This document shows, one piece after another, positions 1 to 6,309 of a stretch of DNA of 6,309 bases. A model generated the notes under the pieces. The model worked only from the letters and a program-made list of their open reading frames with translations. It searched no databases and had not been told where the DNA came from. A program made the translations under genes and the position numbers. Each line of letters begins with the position of its first letter. Within the stretch, counting starts at the first letter, position 1. The stretch covers positions 1 to 6,309 of the forward strand of contig CAMYMP010000175.1 in NCBI GenBank assembly GCA_947259435.1, read 5' to 3'. This stretch comes from an uncultured Woeseiaceae bacterium (GTDB lineage Bacteria > Pseudomonadota > Gammaproteobacteria > Woeseiales > Woeseiaceae).

Positions 1-1
1 C

Positions 2-1174
2 GCCGATGTGTTGCTCGTGGAAATTGCAGGCAGTTTGCGTTTATACGGCGGTCTTTTGAGTCTGCGACAACAAATTGCTGCGGGTCTCGAGCAGCAGGGT
101 TTTAGCGCTTTACTGGCTATTGCACCGACGCCACTTGCGGCGACATGGTTGGCGAAGAGCGGTCGTCGCGCCTGTATCCGTGACACGGCAAACATCGCAA
201 CTGCTCTGCGCACGGTGTCGCTTACGTGCCTCGATTGGCCCAATGCTGTCTGCGAATCGCTGAGCGGTATGGGCATTCACAACATCGGTGATTGCCTGCG
301 TTTACCAAGGGAAGGATTTGCGAGGCGCTTCGGGCCGCGACGGCTCATCGAACTGGATCGAGCCTTGGGACGTTTGCCGGATCCACGTACCAGCTGGCGT
401 GCGCCCGAACGATTTTGTGCAGACTATGAGATGACCGAGGAACAAAGCGACCGCGAGTTATTGCTCGCAATCTGTCGTGAGTTATTGCTTTCGCTCGAAC
501 GTTTTTTGCTGACACGCCAACTTGGCGTGCAGCGCTTGTTGTTCAGCTTTTTTCACTTGCGCGGTCCCGCTACCCAGTTGCAATTGGGCTGTGCCGAGGC
601 CGAGCACCTGACCGAGCACTGGTTCGATTTGCTGCGCATTCGTTTCGAGAAGCTGACATTGCCTGAGCCTGTAATATCGGTTCGCCTGCGCGGCGGTCAC
701 TCTCAGGCGGTACGGGCCGAGACCGGGCGTTTGAGATTTCAGGTTAAGGCTGCCAGGCAAGGACTGCGTTTTTCGATGAAACAACTTGCCGAGCGCCTCA
801 TCGCGCGTGTCGGTAATCAATCCGTTGCCGGGGTGACAATCGTTGCCGAACATCGTCCGCAGTTCGCGTGGCGTCCGCAGGGTCTGCTCTCTGGCAAGAA
901 AGGCAGCACCGTGTTGGCAATACGGATGGGAGTACAACGCCCGCTCTGGATATTGCCGGAGCCCGCTTTGCTACGGCTTGATCAAGGTTATCCGTTGCAT
1001 CAGGGCCGGCTGAGGATTCTCGAAGGCCCCGAACGGCTCGAGACCGGCTGGTGGGATGAGAACGGTATTGCACGTGATTACTACACGGCCGTTAATCCAC
1101 GCGGTATGCGCCTGTGGGTGTTTCGTAATCGCAGTCGTAACGTTTCCTGGTACCTGCACGGTTTCTTCGGGTAA
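2..1174 (+). CDS. imuB: ImuB, inactive Y-family polymerase-like mutasome protein (5' truncated by window edge)
   Basis: The reading frame is already open at the left edge, so this is the last 390 codons of a protein whose family is usually near 470-500 aa; the GTG at position 8 is an internal Val, not a start. Counting the first full codon as residue 1, the opening stretch (ADVLLVEIAGSLRLYGG, 1-17) matches the ImuB version of the Y-family palm motif. Active polymerases carry an Asp-Glu pair here; Val3 appears to stand where the Glu should be, as expected for a non-catalytic homologue. A helix-hairpin-helix-like segment (about 89-111, with LPREGFARRFG) follows. QRPLW (312-316) could be a beta-clamp contact, and the typical ImuB tail ends in WYLHGFFG. 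In the family, ImuB is the scaffold linking the clamp, ImuA and DnaE2 during SOS-induced translesion synthesis. Its TAA overlaps the dnaE2 ATG by one base, which indicates an operon with coupled translation. Family call is firm; the clamp motif is inference. Confidence 0.93.
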   Translation, partial: ADVLLVEIAGSLRLYGGLLSLRQQIAAGLEQQGFSALLAIAPTPLAATWLAKSGRRACIRDTANIATALRTVSLTCLDWPNAVCESLSGMGIHNIGDCLRLPREGFARRFGPRRLIELDRALGRLPDPRTSWRAPERFCADYEMTEEQSDRELLLAICRELLLSLERFLLTRQLGVQRLLFSFFHLRGPATQLQLGCAEAEHLTEHWFDLLRIRFEKLTLPEPVISVRLRGGHSQAVRAETGRLRFQVKAARQGLRFSMKQLAERLIARVGNQSVAGVTIVAEHRPQFAWRPQGLLSGKKGSTVLAIRMGVQRPLWILPEPALLRLDQGYPLHQGRLRILEGPERLETGWWDENGIARDYYTAVNPRGMRLWVFRNRSRNVSWYLHGFFG

Positions 1175-2088
1175 TGGGCCGTACGCGTTACGCGGAACTT
1201 CATGCCCTCAGTAATTTCACCTTTTTGCGCGGTGCTTCACATCCTGAGGAACTAGTAGAGACCGCTGCCGCGCTCGGCTATGAAGCGCTCGCGATTACAG
1301 ATGAGTGCACGATGTCAGGCATTGTTCGGGCGCACACGGCCGCGAAGGAACATGGGCTCAGCAAGCTCATCATTGGTTCCGAACTGCGTCTCAGGAGCGG
1401 CCGCAAGCTTATAGCGCTTGCGCAGAATCAGAACGGTTATGCAGCGCTTTGTGAGTTGATCACAAAGGCCCGGCGTGCGGCGGACAAAGGCTCGTATGAG
1501 TTAACGCGCCGCGCATTCGAGAATGGCCTCGCGGATTGCGTTGTGCTCTGGGTGCCTGACGATGCTCTGTCCCTCGATGTCGAGGACCACTGGATACGTG
1601 AAACATTTCGCGATCGCCTGTGGATCGCCGTCGAATTGCTTGCCGATGGTCAGCAGCGCAGGCAGCTCAAAAAACTCTATGCAGAGGGCCGCAGACTCAA
1701 GCTACCGCTCGTTGCATGCGGCGATGTGCACATGCACTGCCGGTCGCGGCGCATTCTGCAGGATACGCTGACGGCGATACGCGAAGGCGTTACGGTCGAC
1801 AATGCCGGTTTTGCATTGTATCCAAACGGCGAACGCCACTTGCGCTCGCTCGAGGTTTTGAAGCACGTCTATCCGCAGGAACTGCTGACCGAGAGCGTGC
1901 GAATTGCAGAGACGATCGATTTCTCTCTGGACGAATTGCGTTACGAGTATCCCGACGAAATCGTGCCCGACGGTGATACGCCGGCAAGTTATCTCAGATG
2001 CCTGACCGAGCAGGGCATGCGCAGACGTTGGCCTGACGGGTTATCTCAGATACCTGACCGAGCAGGGCATGCGCAGACGCTGGCCTGA
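1174..2088 (+). CDS. dnaE2: DnaE2/ImuC error-prone DNA polymerase, N-terminal PHP-domain piece (frameshifted gene)
   Basis: The ATG at 1174-1176 shares its A with the imuB stop; no clear Shine-Dalgarno is seen, consistent with translational coupling. The 304-aa reading frame encodes the PHP domain of DnaE2: [10 protein letters not shown] (His10), [16 protein letters not shown] (41-45), IIGSEL (Glu70) and CGDVHMH (residues 182-188, His186 and His188). Authentic sequence ends at about residue 289. After that, a 52-bp tandem duplication pushes translation out of frame, giving about 15 unrelated residues before TGA at 2086-2088. The polymerase palm, fingers and OB fold are therefore missing from this product. 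The rest of the gene continues in the next frame from about 2039. In the family, DnaE2 is the catalytic polymerase of the ImuA-ImuB-DnaE2 mutasome, making error-prone bypass synthesis after DNA damage. As it stands this piece would be a PHP domain alone, so the gene is best treated as a pseudogene unless the duplication is an assembly error. Confidence 0.9.
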   Translation: MGRTRYAELHALSNFTFLRGASHPEELVETAAALGYEALAITDECTMSGIVRAHTAAKEHGLSKLIIGSELRLRSGRKLIALAQNQNGYAALCELITKARRAADKGSYELTRRAFENGLADCVVLWVPDDALSLDVEDHWIRETFRDRLWIAVELLADGQQRRQLKKLYAEGRRLKLPLVACGDVHMHCRSRRILQDTLTAIREGVTVDNAGFALYPNGERHLRSLEVLKHVYPQELLTESVRIAETIDFSLDELRYEYPDEIVPDGDTPASYLRCLTEQGMRRRWPDGLSQIPDRAGHAQTLA

Positions 2089-2091
2089 CGG
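1988..2091 (+). repeat. 52-bp tandem direct duplication splitting dnaE2
   Basis: Copy 1 is 1988-2039 and copy 2 is 2040-2091, directly abutting. They are identical at 50 of 52 positions, differing only at 2000/2052 (G/A, giving Cys or Tyr) and 2028/2080 (T/C, silent in the gene's native frame). Flanking bases differ on both sides (1987 against 2039, and 2040 against 2092), so the unit is exactly 52 bp. Both copies encode the same [17 protein letters not shown] stretch, but in different frames, because 52 leaves a remainder of one on division by three. It lies at the junction between the PHP domain and the polymerase core. It could be a replication-slippage duplication that later diverged, or a join of two strain variants during assembly. 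Confidence 0.95.
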
Positions 2092-4309
2092 CATCCCGGA
2101 CAAGGTCATCGACCTGGTCGAGCATGAACTCAGACTCATCGCCGAGCTTCGCTATGAGCCGTACTTCCTGACCGTGTACGACATCGTCGCATTTGCACGC
2201 TCGAAGAAAATTCTGTGCCAGGGAAGGGGCTCGGCCGCGAATTCAGCGGTGTGCTACTGCCTTGGAATTACCGAGGTCGATCCAGGACGTATGGCAACGC
2301 TTGTCGAACGCTTCATCTCCAAAGAACGCAACGAACCGCCCGACATCGATGTCGACTTCGAGCATGAGCGCCGCGAGGAAGTCATTCAGTACATTTACGG
2401 GAAATACGGCAGACATCGTGCTGCGCTTGCCGCAACCATCATCACCTACCGGCCGCGCAGTGCCCTGAGAGATGTCGGTAAAGCGCTGGGCCTGAGTGAT
2501 CTGCAGGTTAGCCGCTTGGCGCGCTCGATGCAGTGGTGGGACGGGCAGCGCGTCGATGACAGTCGCGTACTCGAAGCCGGTCTCGATCCGGACAGTCCGA
2601 TTATCAAACGGCTCCTGTATCTGGTCAGAGAGATACTCGGATTTCCACGTCACCTGTCACAGCATGTCGGCGGTTTCGTTATCTCGAACGGGCCGCTGTC
2701 CGAACTTGTGCCTGTCGAGAATGCGGCGATGCCGGATCGGACCGTGATTCAGTGGGAGAAAACCGATCTCGAGGACCTCGGCCTGCTCAAGGTCGACGTG
2801 CTCGGCCTCGGTATGTTGACGGCGATTCGCCGCAGCTTCGATTTGTTGCGCGAATTCGATGGCCAGGAATTAACGCTTGCCACGGTGCCCGCCGAGGACC
2901 CGCTCGTCTACGACATGATCTGCGATGGCGATACGATGGGGGTGTTCCAGATAGAGTCACGTGCACAGATGGCGATGTTGCCGCGCCTGCGGCCACGTTG
3001 TTACTACGACCTCGTCATCGAGGTAGCGATTATCCGGCCAGGCCCGATTCAGGGCGATATGGTGCACCCGTATCTGCGCCGGCGTAACGGTGAAGAGGCC
3101 GTCGACTATCCGAGCGACGCTGTCAAAGGCGTATTGCAGCGCACGCTCGGTGTGCCGATCTTTCAGGAACAGGTCATGCAGCTCGCTGTCGTTGCGGCAG
3201 GATTCACGCCCGGGGAGGCCGACCAGCTCAGGCGCGCGATGGCGGCGTGGAAACGGCGCGGCGGACTCGGACCGTTCGAGGACAAGCTGATTGCCGGCAT
3301 GCGTGAGCGTGGTTATGAGGAGCAGTTCGCGCGGCAGATATTTCGTCAGATCGAAGGCTTTGGCGAATATGGTTTTCCCGAGTCTCATTCGGCAAGTTTT
3401 GCCTTGCTCGTGTATGTGTCGTCGTGGTTGAAATGTCATGAGCCGGCCGCGTTCACGGCGGCACTCCTGAACAGTCAGCCGATGGGTTTCTACTCTGCCG
3501 CGCAGCTTACCCAGGATGCGCGCCGGCATGGTGTTGAAGTCAGGGCCGTCGATATCAATCGAAGCCAATGGGATTGCACACTGGAAGCCCGGGATGATGG
3601 TGCGGCGGCGCTGCGTCTGGGATTCAGAATGGCCAAAGGGTTCGCCGAAGAGGCAGGACGGCGAGTTGTCGAGCGGCGTGATGCGAAAGGCTATCACAGC
3701 ATTCAGCAACTACTTGAAGAAGTCGGGCTCGATCGTCGCGAACTTGGCGTGCTGGCGTCGGCGGGCGCACTCGAAGCGCTCGAAGGTCATCGCCACAGGG
3801 CGCGATGGGCAGTTGCAGGCGCTGAAAAACCGACGCCTTTGCTGCGGTCAATGGACCGCTACGAGGCGGCGCCGCTGCTCAGGAAGCCGACAGAGGGGCA
3901 GGACATTGTCGCGGACTACCAAAGTCTTGGTTTGACGCTTGGACGGCACCCAATGCACCTGTTGCGCCACCGACTGGCCCGCTATCGGTATTTGCCGGCA
4001 CAACGAATGTCTGAGCTAATCAGTGGCGCCAACGTCCGTATTGCGGGCCTCGTCATCACCAAGCAACGTCCCGGAACGGCAAGCGGCGTTACATTTGTGA
4101 CCCTCGAAGATGAAACGGGACACATCAATCTCATCGTCTGGAAACAGGTTGCAGAAGACTACCGTGCGGCGCTATTGAATGCGCGACTGATGGGAGTTCA
4201 GGGAGAACTTCAAATTGAAGGGCAGGTCATTCACGTAATCGCGAGAAAACTCATCGACCACACTGACATGCTGGGTAACCTCGTTGTGACTTCGAGGGAC
4301 TTTCGCTAA
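2069..4309 (+). CDS. dnaE2: DnaE2/ImuC error-prone DNA polymerase, C-terminal catalytic piece (frameshifted gene)
   Basis: This is the remainder of the same gene, one base out of register with the N-terminal piece. The ATG at 2069 is the internal Met of the [11 protein letters not shown] segment, not a natural start; homologous reading extends back to about 2039. From Met 2069 as residue 1 it contains [10 protein letters not shown] (52-61) and the catalytic motif PDIDVDF (91-97), whose Asp94 and Asp96 match the E. coli DnaE Asp401/Asp403 pair. KVDVLGL supplies the third metal-binding Asp at residue 243. Further on are a polymerase fingers region (for example the [16 protein letters not shown] segment), a helix-hairpin-helix-like stretch near 546-575, and a C-terminal OB fold at about 655-730. 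All three catalytic aspartates are present and no other disruption is seen. Deleting one 52-bp repeat gives a 1027-aa protein, within the usual DnaE2 range. Without that, this part would need reinitiation or frameshifting to be made. Family assignment is firm; functionality is doubtful. Confidence 0.9.
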   Translation: MRRRWPDGIPDKVIDLVEHELRLIAELRYEPYFLTVYDIVAFARSKKILCQGRGSAANSAVCYCLGITEVDPGRMATLVERFISKERNEPPDIDVDFEHERREEVIQYIYGKYGRHRAALAATIITYRPRSALRDVGKALGLSDLQVSRLARSMQWWDGQRVDDSRVLEAGLDPDSPIIKRLLYLVREILGFPRHLSQHVGGFVISNGPLSELVPVENAAMPDRTVIQWEKTDLEDLGLLKVDVLGLGMLTAIRRSFDLLREFDGQELTLATVPAEDPLVYDMICDGDTMGVFQIESRAQMAMLPRLRPRCYYDLVIEVAIIRPGPIQGDMVHPYLRRRNGEEAVDYPSDAVKGVLQRTLGVPIFQEQVMQLAVVAAGFTPGEADQLRRAMAAWKRRGGLGPFEDKLIAGMRERGYEEQFARQIFRQIEGFGEYGFPESHSASFALLVYVSSWLKCHEPAAFTAALLNSQPMGFYSAAQLTQDARRHGVEVRAVDINRSQWDCTLEARDDGAAALRLGFRMAKGFAEEAGRRVVERRDAKGYHSIQQLLEEVGLDRRELGVLASAGALEALEGHRHRARWAVAGAEKPTPLLRSMDRYEAAPLLRKPTEGQDIVADYQSLGLTLGRHPMHLLRHRLARYRYLPAQRMSELISGANVRIAGLVITKQRPGTASGVTFVTLEDETGHINLIVWKQVAEDYRAALLNARLMGVQGELQIEGQVIHVIARKLIDHTDMLGNLVVTSRDFR

Positions 4310-4322
4310 AAATCTACCGCTT

Positions 4323-4413
4323 GGCGGGCGTGGACGGGATGTGCGTTATCGGAAGTAAAGCGCAGCGCAGCGAGCCATGGAGATAACGCACATGCCGGCC
4401 GCGGTCGCCCGCC
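4323..4413. repeat. Long interrupted inverted repeat between convergent genes (REP-like or bidirectional terminator)
   Basis: The inner arms are a perfect 12-bp inverted pair: ATGTGCGTTATC at 4339-4350 and GATAACGCACAT at 4382-4393, separated by 31 bases rich in GCGCAG repeats. Outside these lies a second perfect 8-bp pair, GGCGGGCG at 4323-4330 and CGCCCGCC at 4406-4413, joined by poorly matched spacers of 8 and 12 bases. The whole could fold into a large cruciform or RNA hairpin on either strand. It starts 14 bp after the dnaE2 stop and ends 12 bp before the stop of the convergent small gene, a typical place for a shared terminator or a palindromic intergenic repeat. There is no clear T-run after either arm, so a classical intrinsic terminator is uncertain. 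The inverted repeat is seen directly; its role is inferred. Confidence 0.75.
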
Positions 4414-4424
4414 CGTGTCAGTTC

Positions 4425-4709
4425 CTATAAATCGTCGTCGAGATTGAAGTTGAAAGTGCCGCCGAGTTCCTGCTCGATCCTTCGCTGTTCCTCGAGTTCG
4501 TCGAGGCGGCGCCGGATTTCTTTCTTGTGCTCCTCGGCGTCGCCTTCGCCGGCTTCAATCTTGGCAATCAGCTCCTCGACGTTGATCTCAACAGAGATAT
4601 CGCCGACATTGTCGACATCAACAACATCAGTCAAAACGACAGTGTCTTCCGGCTCGAAGTCATCGTCTGCAACGTTCTCTTTGGCACCGCTATCAACTTC
4701 ACCGTTCAT
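4425..4709 (-). CDS. Small, strongly acidic protein of unknown function (94 aa)
   Basis: The start is placed at ATG 4709-4707 because GGAGAG (4721-4716) lies six bases upstream, a good ribosome-binding site; a longer reading from a TTG at 4730 would place this site inside the gene. The protein holds about 31 Asp/Glu against 9 Lys/Arg. Residues 1-40 are acidic and Val/Asp-rich (LTDVVDVDNVGDISVEI). Residues 43-83 look helical, possibly a coiled coil (VEELIAKIEAGEGD, then KKEIRRRLDELEEQRRIEQEL), and the tail is GTFNFNLDDDL. There is no signal peptide, membrane segment or cysteine, so it is probably cytoplasmic. The RRRLDELEEQRRIEQEL plus acidic-tail pattern loosely recalls small conserved gammaproteobacterial proteins such as the PA3496-type family; that is recollection, not a search result. 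It lies downstream of gspF on the same strand, 100 bp away, and could be read from the gsp transcript or from its own promoter. No function is assigned. Confidence 0.75.
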   Translation of the reverse strand: MNGEVDSGAKENVADDDFEPEDTVVLTDVVDVDNVGDISVEINVEELIAKIEAGEGDAEEHKKEIRRRLDELEEQRRIEQELGGTFNFNLDDDL

Positions 4710-4715
4710 TGCTAG

Positions 4716-4721
4716 CTCTCC
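4716..4721 (-). promoter_or_regulatory. Ribosome-binding site deciding the start of the small acidic gene
   Basis: On the minus strand GGAGAG sits six bases before the ATG at 4709-4707. This is the best Shine-Dalgarno match among the minus-strand genes here, and it favours that ATG over the in-frame TTG codons just upstream. Confidence 0.7.
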
Positions 4722-4736
4722 GCGCAACAACCAGTT

Positions 4737-4796
4737 CTAAGGAAAACAGCCCCTTAGGCCGTATTTTCCATTGGTATACCCCGAAAAATAGGGCTG
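4737..4796 (-). terminator. Overlapping stem-loops after gspF, possible weak terminator or attenuator
   Basis: On the minus strand the sequence after gspF contains CAGCCC (4796-4791) pairing with GGGCTG (4752-4747), which is followed by TTTT. Inside lies an A/T pair, TATTTT with AAAATA (+ strand 4762-4767 and 4785-4790), around the perfect palindrome GGTATACC (4773-4780). A competing hairpin pairs CTAAGG (4757-4752) with CCTTAG (4742-4737) and shares bases with the first. The T-run after GGGCTG fits a weak intrinsic terminator, and the mutual exclusion could allow attenuation. The stems are short and the loop is long, so confidence is low. Confidence 0.3.
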
Positions 4797-4801
4797 CGCA
4801 A
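4773..4801 (-). promoter_or_regulatory. Possible sigma-70 promoter for the small acidic gene
   Basis: Read on the minus strand, TTGCGC (4801-4796) and TATACC (4778-4773) are 17 bp apart. They match the -35 and -10 consensus at 3 and 4 of 6 positions. This would place a transcription start roughly 55-60 bp before the ATG. The match is moderate and the region also has stem-loop potential, so this is a suggestion only. Confidence 0.3.
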
Positions 4802-4809
4802 GGTACGAA

Positions 4810-6024
4810 TTAGCGAATCAGGTTATTAATTTCGAAGATGGGCAAAAGGATCGCAAGCACGATGGTCATCACGACGGCGCCCATCAGAACAATAAGCAGA
4901 GGCTGTAGTATTCCGAGCAGGGTGGCGATCAGGCTGCCGACTTCTCGTTCCTGGTAGTTCGCCGTTCTGGAAAGCATCTCTTCGAGCCTGCCGCCGGTTT
5001 CGCCACTTGCTATCAAGTGGATCATCATTGGCGGGAACAGCTTGCTGGCAGCGAGCGATTGGGCGATCGACGCGCCTTCACGAACGCGGAGTGAGGCTTC
5101 ATTAACCGCATCCCGCATCGGCAGGTTTTCGATGACCTCGGCACCGATTTTCAATGCGTCGAGAATCGGTACGCCACTTCCGGCGAGAATACTGAATGTG
5201 CGAGTGAATCGCGCCGTATTGATGCCGCGAGTTAGCCGTCCGGTGATGGGCATCCGCAACAACAGGCGATGGTAGCTGCGCTTTGGCCCGTCCTTCTGCA
5301 ATAACCACCATATCCCGTAGCCAACAGCGGCAATGCCGATAATGAGTATTAGCCAGTGATTACGCAGAAAATCGCTGGTTGCGATGAGTCCACGCGTCAG
5401 GGCAGGGAGTTCGCCTGAGGTGTTCTCGAAGACTCCGACAATTTTCGGGACAACGGTCGCCAGCATGAAGCTGATGATCGCAAATGCCATAACCACGAGC
5501 GCAATCGGATAGACCATAGCATTCGTAACTTGTTGCCGGAGTTCCTGGCGCGCCTCCGTGTAGTCTGCGAGACGCTCGAGTACGATGTCGAGGTGGCCGG
5601 ACTGTTCGCCGGCAGCAACCGTGGCGCGATACAGTTCGGGAAATGCCTGCGGAAATTCGCCGAGTCCGTCGGCCAGTGTATGGCCTTCCATGACGCGTGA
5701 CCGGACGCCTAGCAGAATACTCTTGGTCCGAGGCTGGTCGTTTTGTTGCGCAACGGCGATCAATGCTTCTTCGAGCGGCAGCCCGGACTGAGACAATGAT
5801 GCCAGCTGTCGTGTCAGCATGGCCAGTTCGCCAGTCGAGATTCCGCTGCGCAGCGAAAAGGTGCTCTGCCGTCTTGCTTCTTTCTGGGCTACCTCGGTGA
5901 CCTGCACGGGCAGCATCTTGCGGTCGCGCAGAATCTGGCGAACGTGTTTGGGCGTGTCCCCTTCGATCAGACCTTTGGACTCTTTGCCCTTTTGGTCCAG
6001 CGCAACGTATTCGAATGCACCCAT
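4810..6024 (-). CDS. gspF: Type II secretion inner-membrane platform protein GspF
   Basis: GspF is the polytopic inner-membrane platform of the type II secretion system; it couples the GspE ATPase to pseudopilus assembly. The ATG at 6024-6022 is chosen because the protein then begins MGAFEYVALDQKGK, the usual GspF opening, and is 404 aa, the normal length. An upstream ATG at 6147 in the same frame would add 41 residues that merely read gspE out of frame. Two homologous T2SSF domains occupy about 70-193 and 272-394. Each carries the family signature: AAGEQSGHLDIVLERLADY (137-155) and ASGETGGRLEEMLSRTANY (339-357). Likely membrane helices lie at about 171-191, 224-242 and 364-395. The gene starts 10 bp after the gspE stop, with no strong Shine-Dalgarno, so the two are probably cotranscribed. 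PilC-type proteins are related, but the N-terminus favours GspF. The gspG gene normally found next is absent here. Confidence 0.93.
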   Translation of the reverse strand: MGAFEYVALDQKGKESKGLIEGDTPKHVRQILRDRKMLPVQVTEVAQKEARRQSTFSLRSGISTGELAMLTRQLASLSQSGLPLEEALIAVAQQNDQPRTKSILLGVRSRVMEGHTLADGLGEFPQAFPELYRATVAAGEQSGHLDIVLERLADYTEARQELRQQVTNAMVYPIALVVMAFAIISFMLATVVPKIVGVFENTSGELPALTRGLIATSDFLRNHWLILIIGIAAVGYGIWWLLQKDGPKRSYHRLLLRMPITGRLTRGINTARFTRTFSILAGSGVPILDALKIGAEVIENLPMRDAVNEASLRVREGASIAQSLAASKLFPPMMIHLIASGETGGRLEEMLSRTANYQEREVGSLIATLLGILQPLLIVLMGAVVMTIVLAILLPIFEINNLIR

Positions 6025-6034
6025 GCTATGACGA

Positions 6035-6309
6035 CTAGTCTTCTCGGGTAACGCGGAGGAGTTCTTCGATCGTGGTGCTTCCTTCGAGAACACGGCGACG
6101 CCCGTCCGCACGTATGCTCGGACCCATGGTTCGTGCGTGGCGTTCAAGATCCTGTTCGCTCACGCCGGAATGGATCATTGCGCGCATTTCATCATCTACG
6201 GCGATGAGTTCATAGATTCCGGTGCGCCCTGCGAAACCGGCATTGCTTCCTTCGCCAGGGTGATAAAGCCTTGGTGGGTTAGCCGGGTCGACGTCGAGGA
6301 TCTCGCACT
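6035..6309 (-). CDS. gspE: Type II secretion ATPase GspE, C-terminal 90 residues (5' part beyond window)
   Basis: The reading frame is open at the right edge and ends at TAG 6037-6035. It encodes the last 90 residues of a secretion ATPase. The tail has the usual GspE order: GRTGIYELIAVDDEMRAMI (about 27-45), then the LERHARTMGPSIRADG segment, then VLEGSTTIEELLRVTRED at the end. GspE is the cytoplasmic hexameric ATPase that powers pseudopilus assembly through GspL and GspF. The Walker A, Walker B and His-box regions lie outside the window. The segment before GRTG reads LYHPGEGSNAGFA, where most GspE proteins have a CxxC pair of the zinc-binding tetracysteine motif; both cysteines are absent. 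The first visible residue is a Cys, but its spacing does not clearly match the first CxxC pair. Placement directly before gspF supports the call over PilB or other GspE-like ATPases. Confidence 0.9.
   Translation of the reverse strand, partial: CEILDVDPANPPRLYHPGEGSNAGFAGRTGIYELIAVDDEMRAMIHSGVSEQDLERHARTMGPSIRADGRRRVLEGSTTIEELLRVTRED

Noticed and set aside
8..10. GTG as the true start of imuB
   Set aside because: The frame is open to the window edge, and the family has an essential N-terminal region before this motif.
2957..3709. 250-aa reading frame on the minus strand inside dnaE2
   Set aside because: It lies fully within the conserved polymerase coding region and shows no recognisable motif; it is a shadow of the GC-rich coding strand.
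4339..4393. attC-like integron recombination site (GTTATC and GATAAC arms)
   Set aside because: The order is reversed from an attC site, which begins with RYYYAAC and ends with GTTRRRY, and no integrase or cassette is present.
4710..4730. TTG-initiated longer form of the acidic protein
   Set aside because: It would include the GGAGAG ribosome-binding site as coding sequence and has no better site of its own.
4444..4740. Ser-rich 98-aa reading frame on the + strand
   Set aside because: It is the antisense of the acidic gene: the Ser runs are the complement of acidic and Arg codons, and there is no homology-like pattern.
4310..4809. LexA/SOS box for the mutasome genes
   Set aside because: No convincing CTGT-N8-ACAG-type operator was seen in the gaps, and the cassette's promoter should lie left of the window.
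6025..6147. A 41-residue N-terminal extension of GspF from an ATG at 6147
   Set aside because: It lies over the gspE coding sequence in another frame, while the family's usual N-terminus starts exactly at the ATG at 6024.

Overview
This window looks like a chromosomal segment from a moderately GC-rich proteobacterium. A gammaproteobacterium is most likely, inferred from the gene families and protein flavour rather than from any taxonomic marker. It carries two convergent gene blocks. I see no rRNA, tRNA, CRISPR array, transposase or phage gene.

Left block (about 2-4309, + strand): the downstream part of an ImuA-ImuB-DnaE2 type SOS mutagenesis cassette. imuB enters from the left edge without its start. 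It overlaps the start of dnaE2 (imuC, error-prone DNA polymerase III alpha subunit) by one base in a TAATG junction. dnaE2 is broken: a 52-bp segment at 1988-2039 is repeated in tandem at 2040-2091 with two substitutions, and because 52 is not a multiple of three it shifts the frame. The result is an N-terminal PHP-domain piece (1174-2088) and a C-terminal polymerase piece (open from 2069 to 4309). Removing one copy would restore a single 1027-aa protein of normal family length. imuA and the expected LexA-controlled promoter would lie left of the window.

Middle (4310-4424): the intergenic gap between the convergent blocks holds a long interrupted inverted repeat (8-bp outer and 12-bp inner perfect arms). 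It resembles a REP-like palindromic element or a two-way terminator.

Right block (6309 down to 4425, - strand): the 3' end of gspE, then gspF, the ATPase and inner-membrane platform protein of a type II secretion (or related type IV filament) system, 10 bp apart. A 100-bp gap containing a possible promoter and overlapping stem-loops follows, then a small, very acidic 94-aa protein of unknown function. The usual gspG pseudopilin gene does not follow gspF here. The visible GspE tail also lacks the second Cys pair of the usual zinc-binding tetracysteine motif.

The strongest unusual observation is the tandem duplication that splits dnaE2. It may be a real mutation of the mutagenic polymerase or an assembly artefact, and the read-level checks that would decide are given in the findings. 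I found no convincing sign of a wholly new system.
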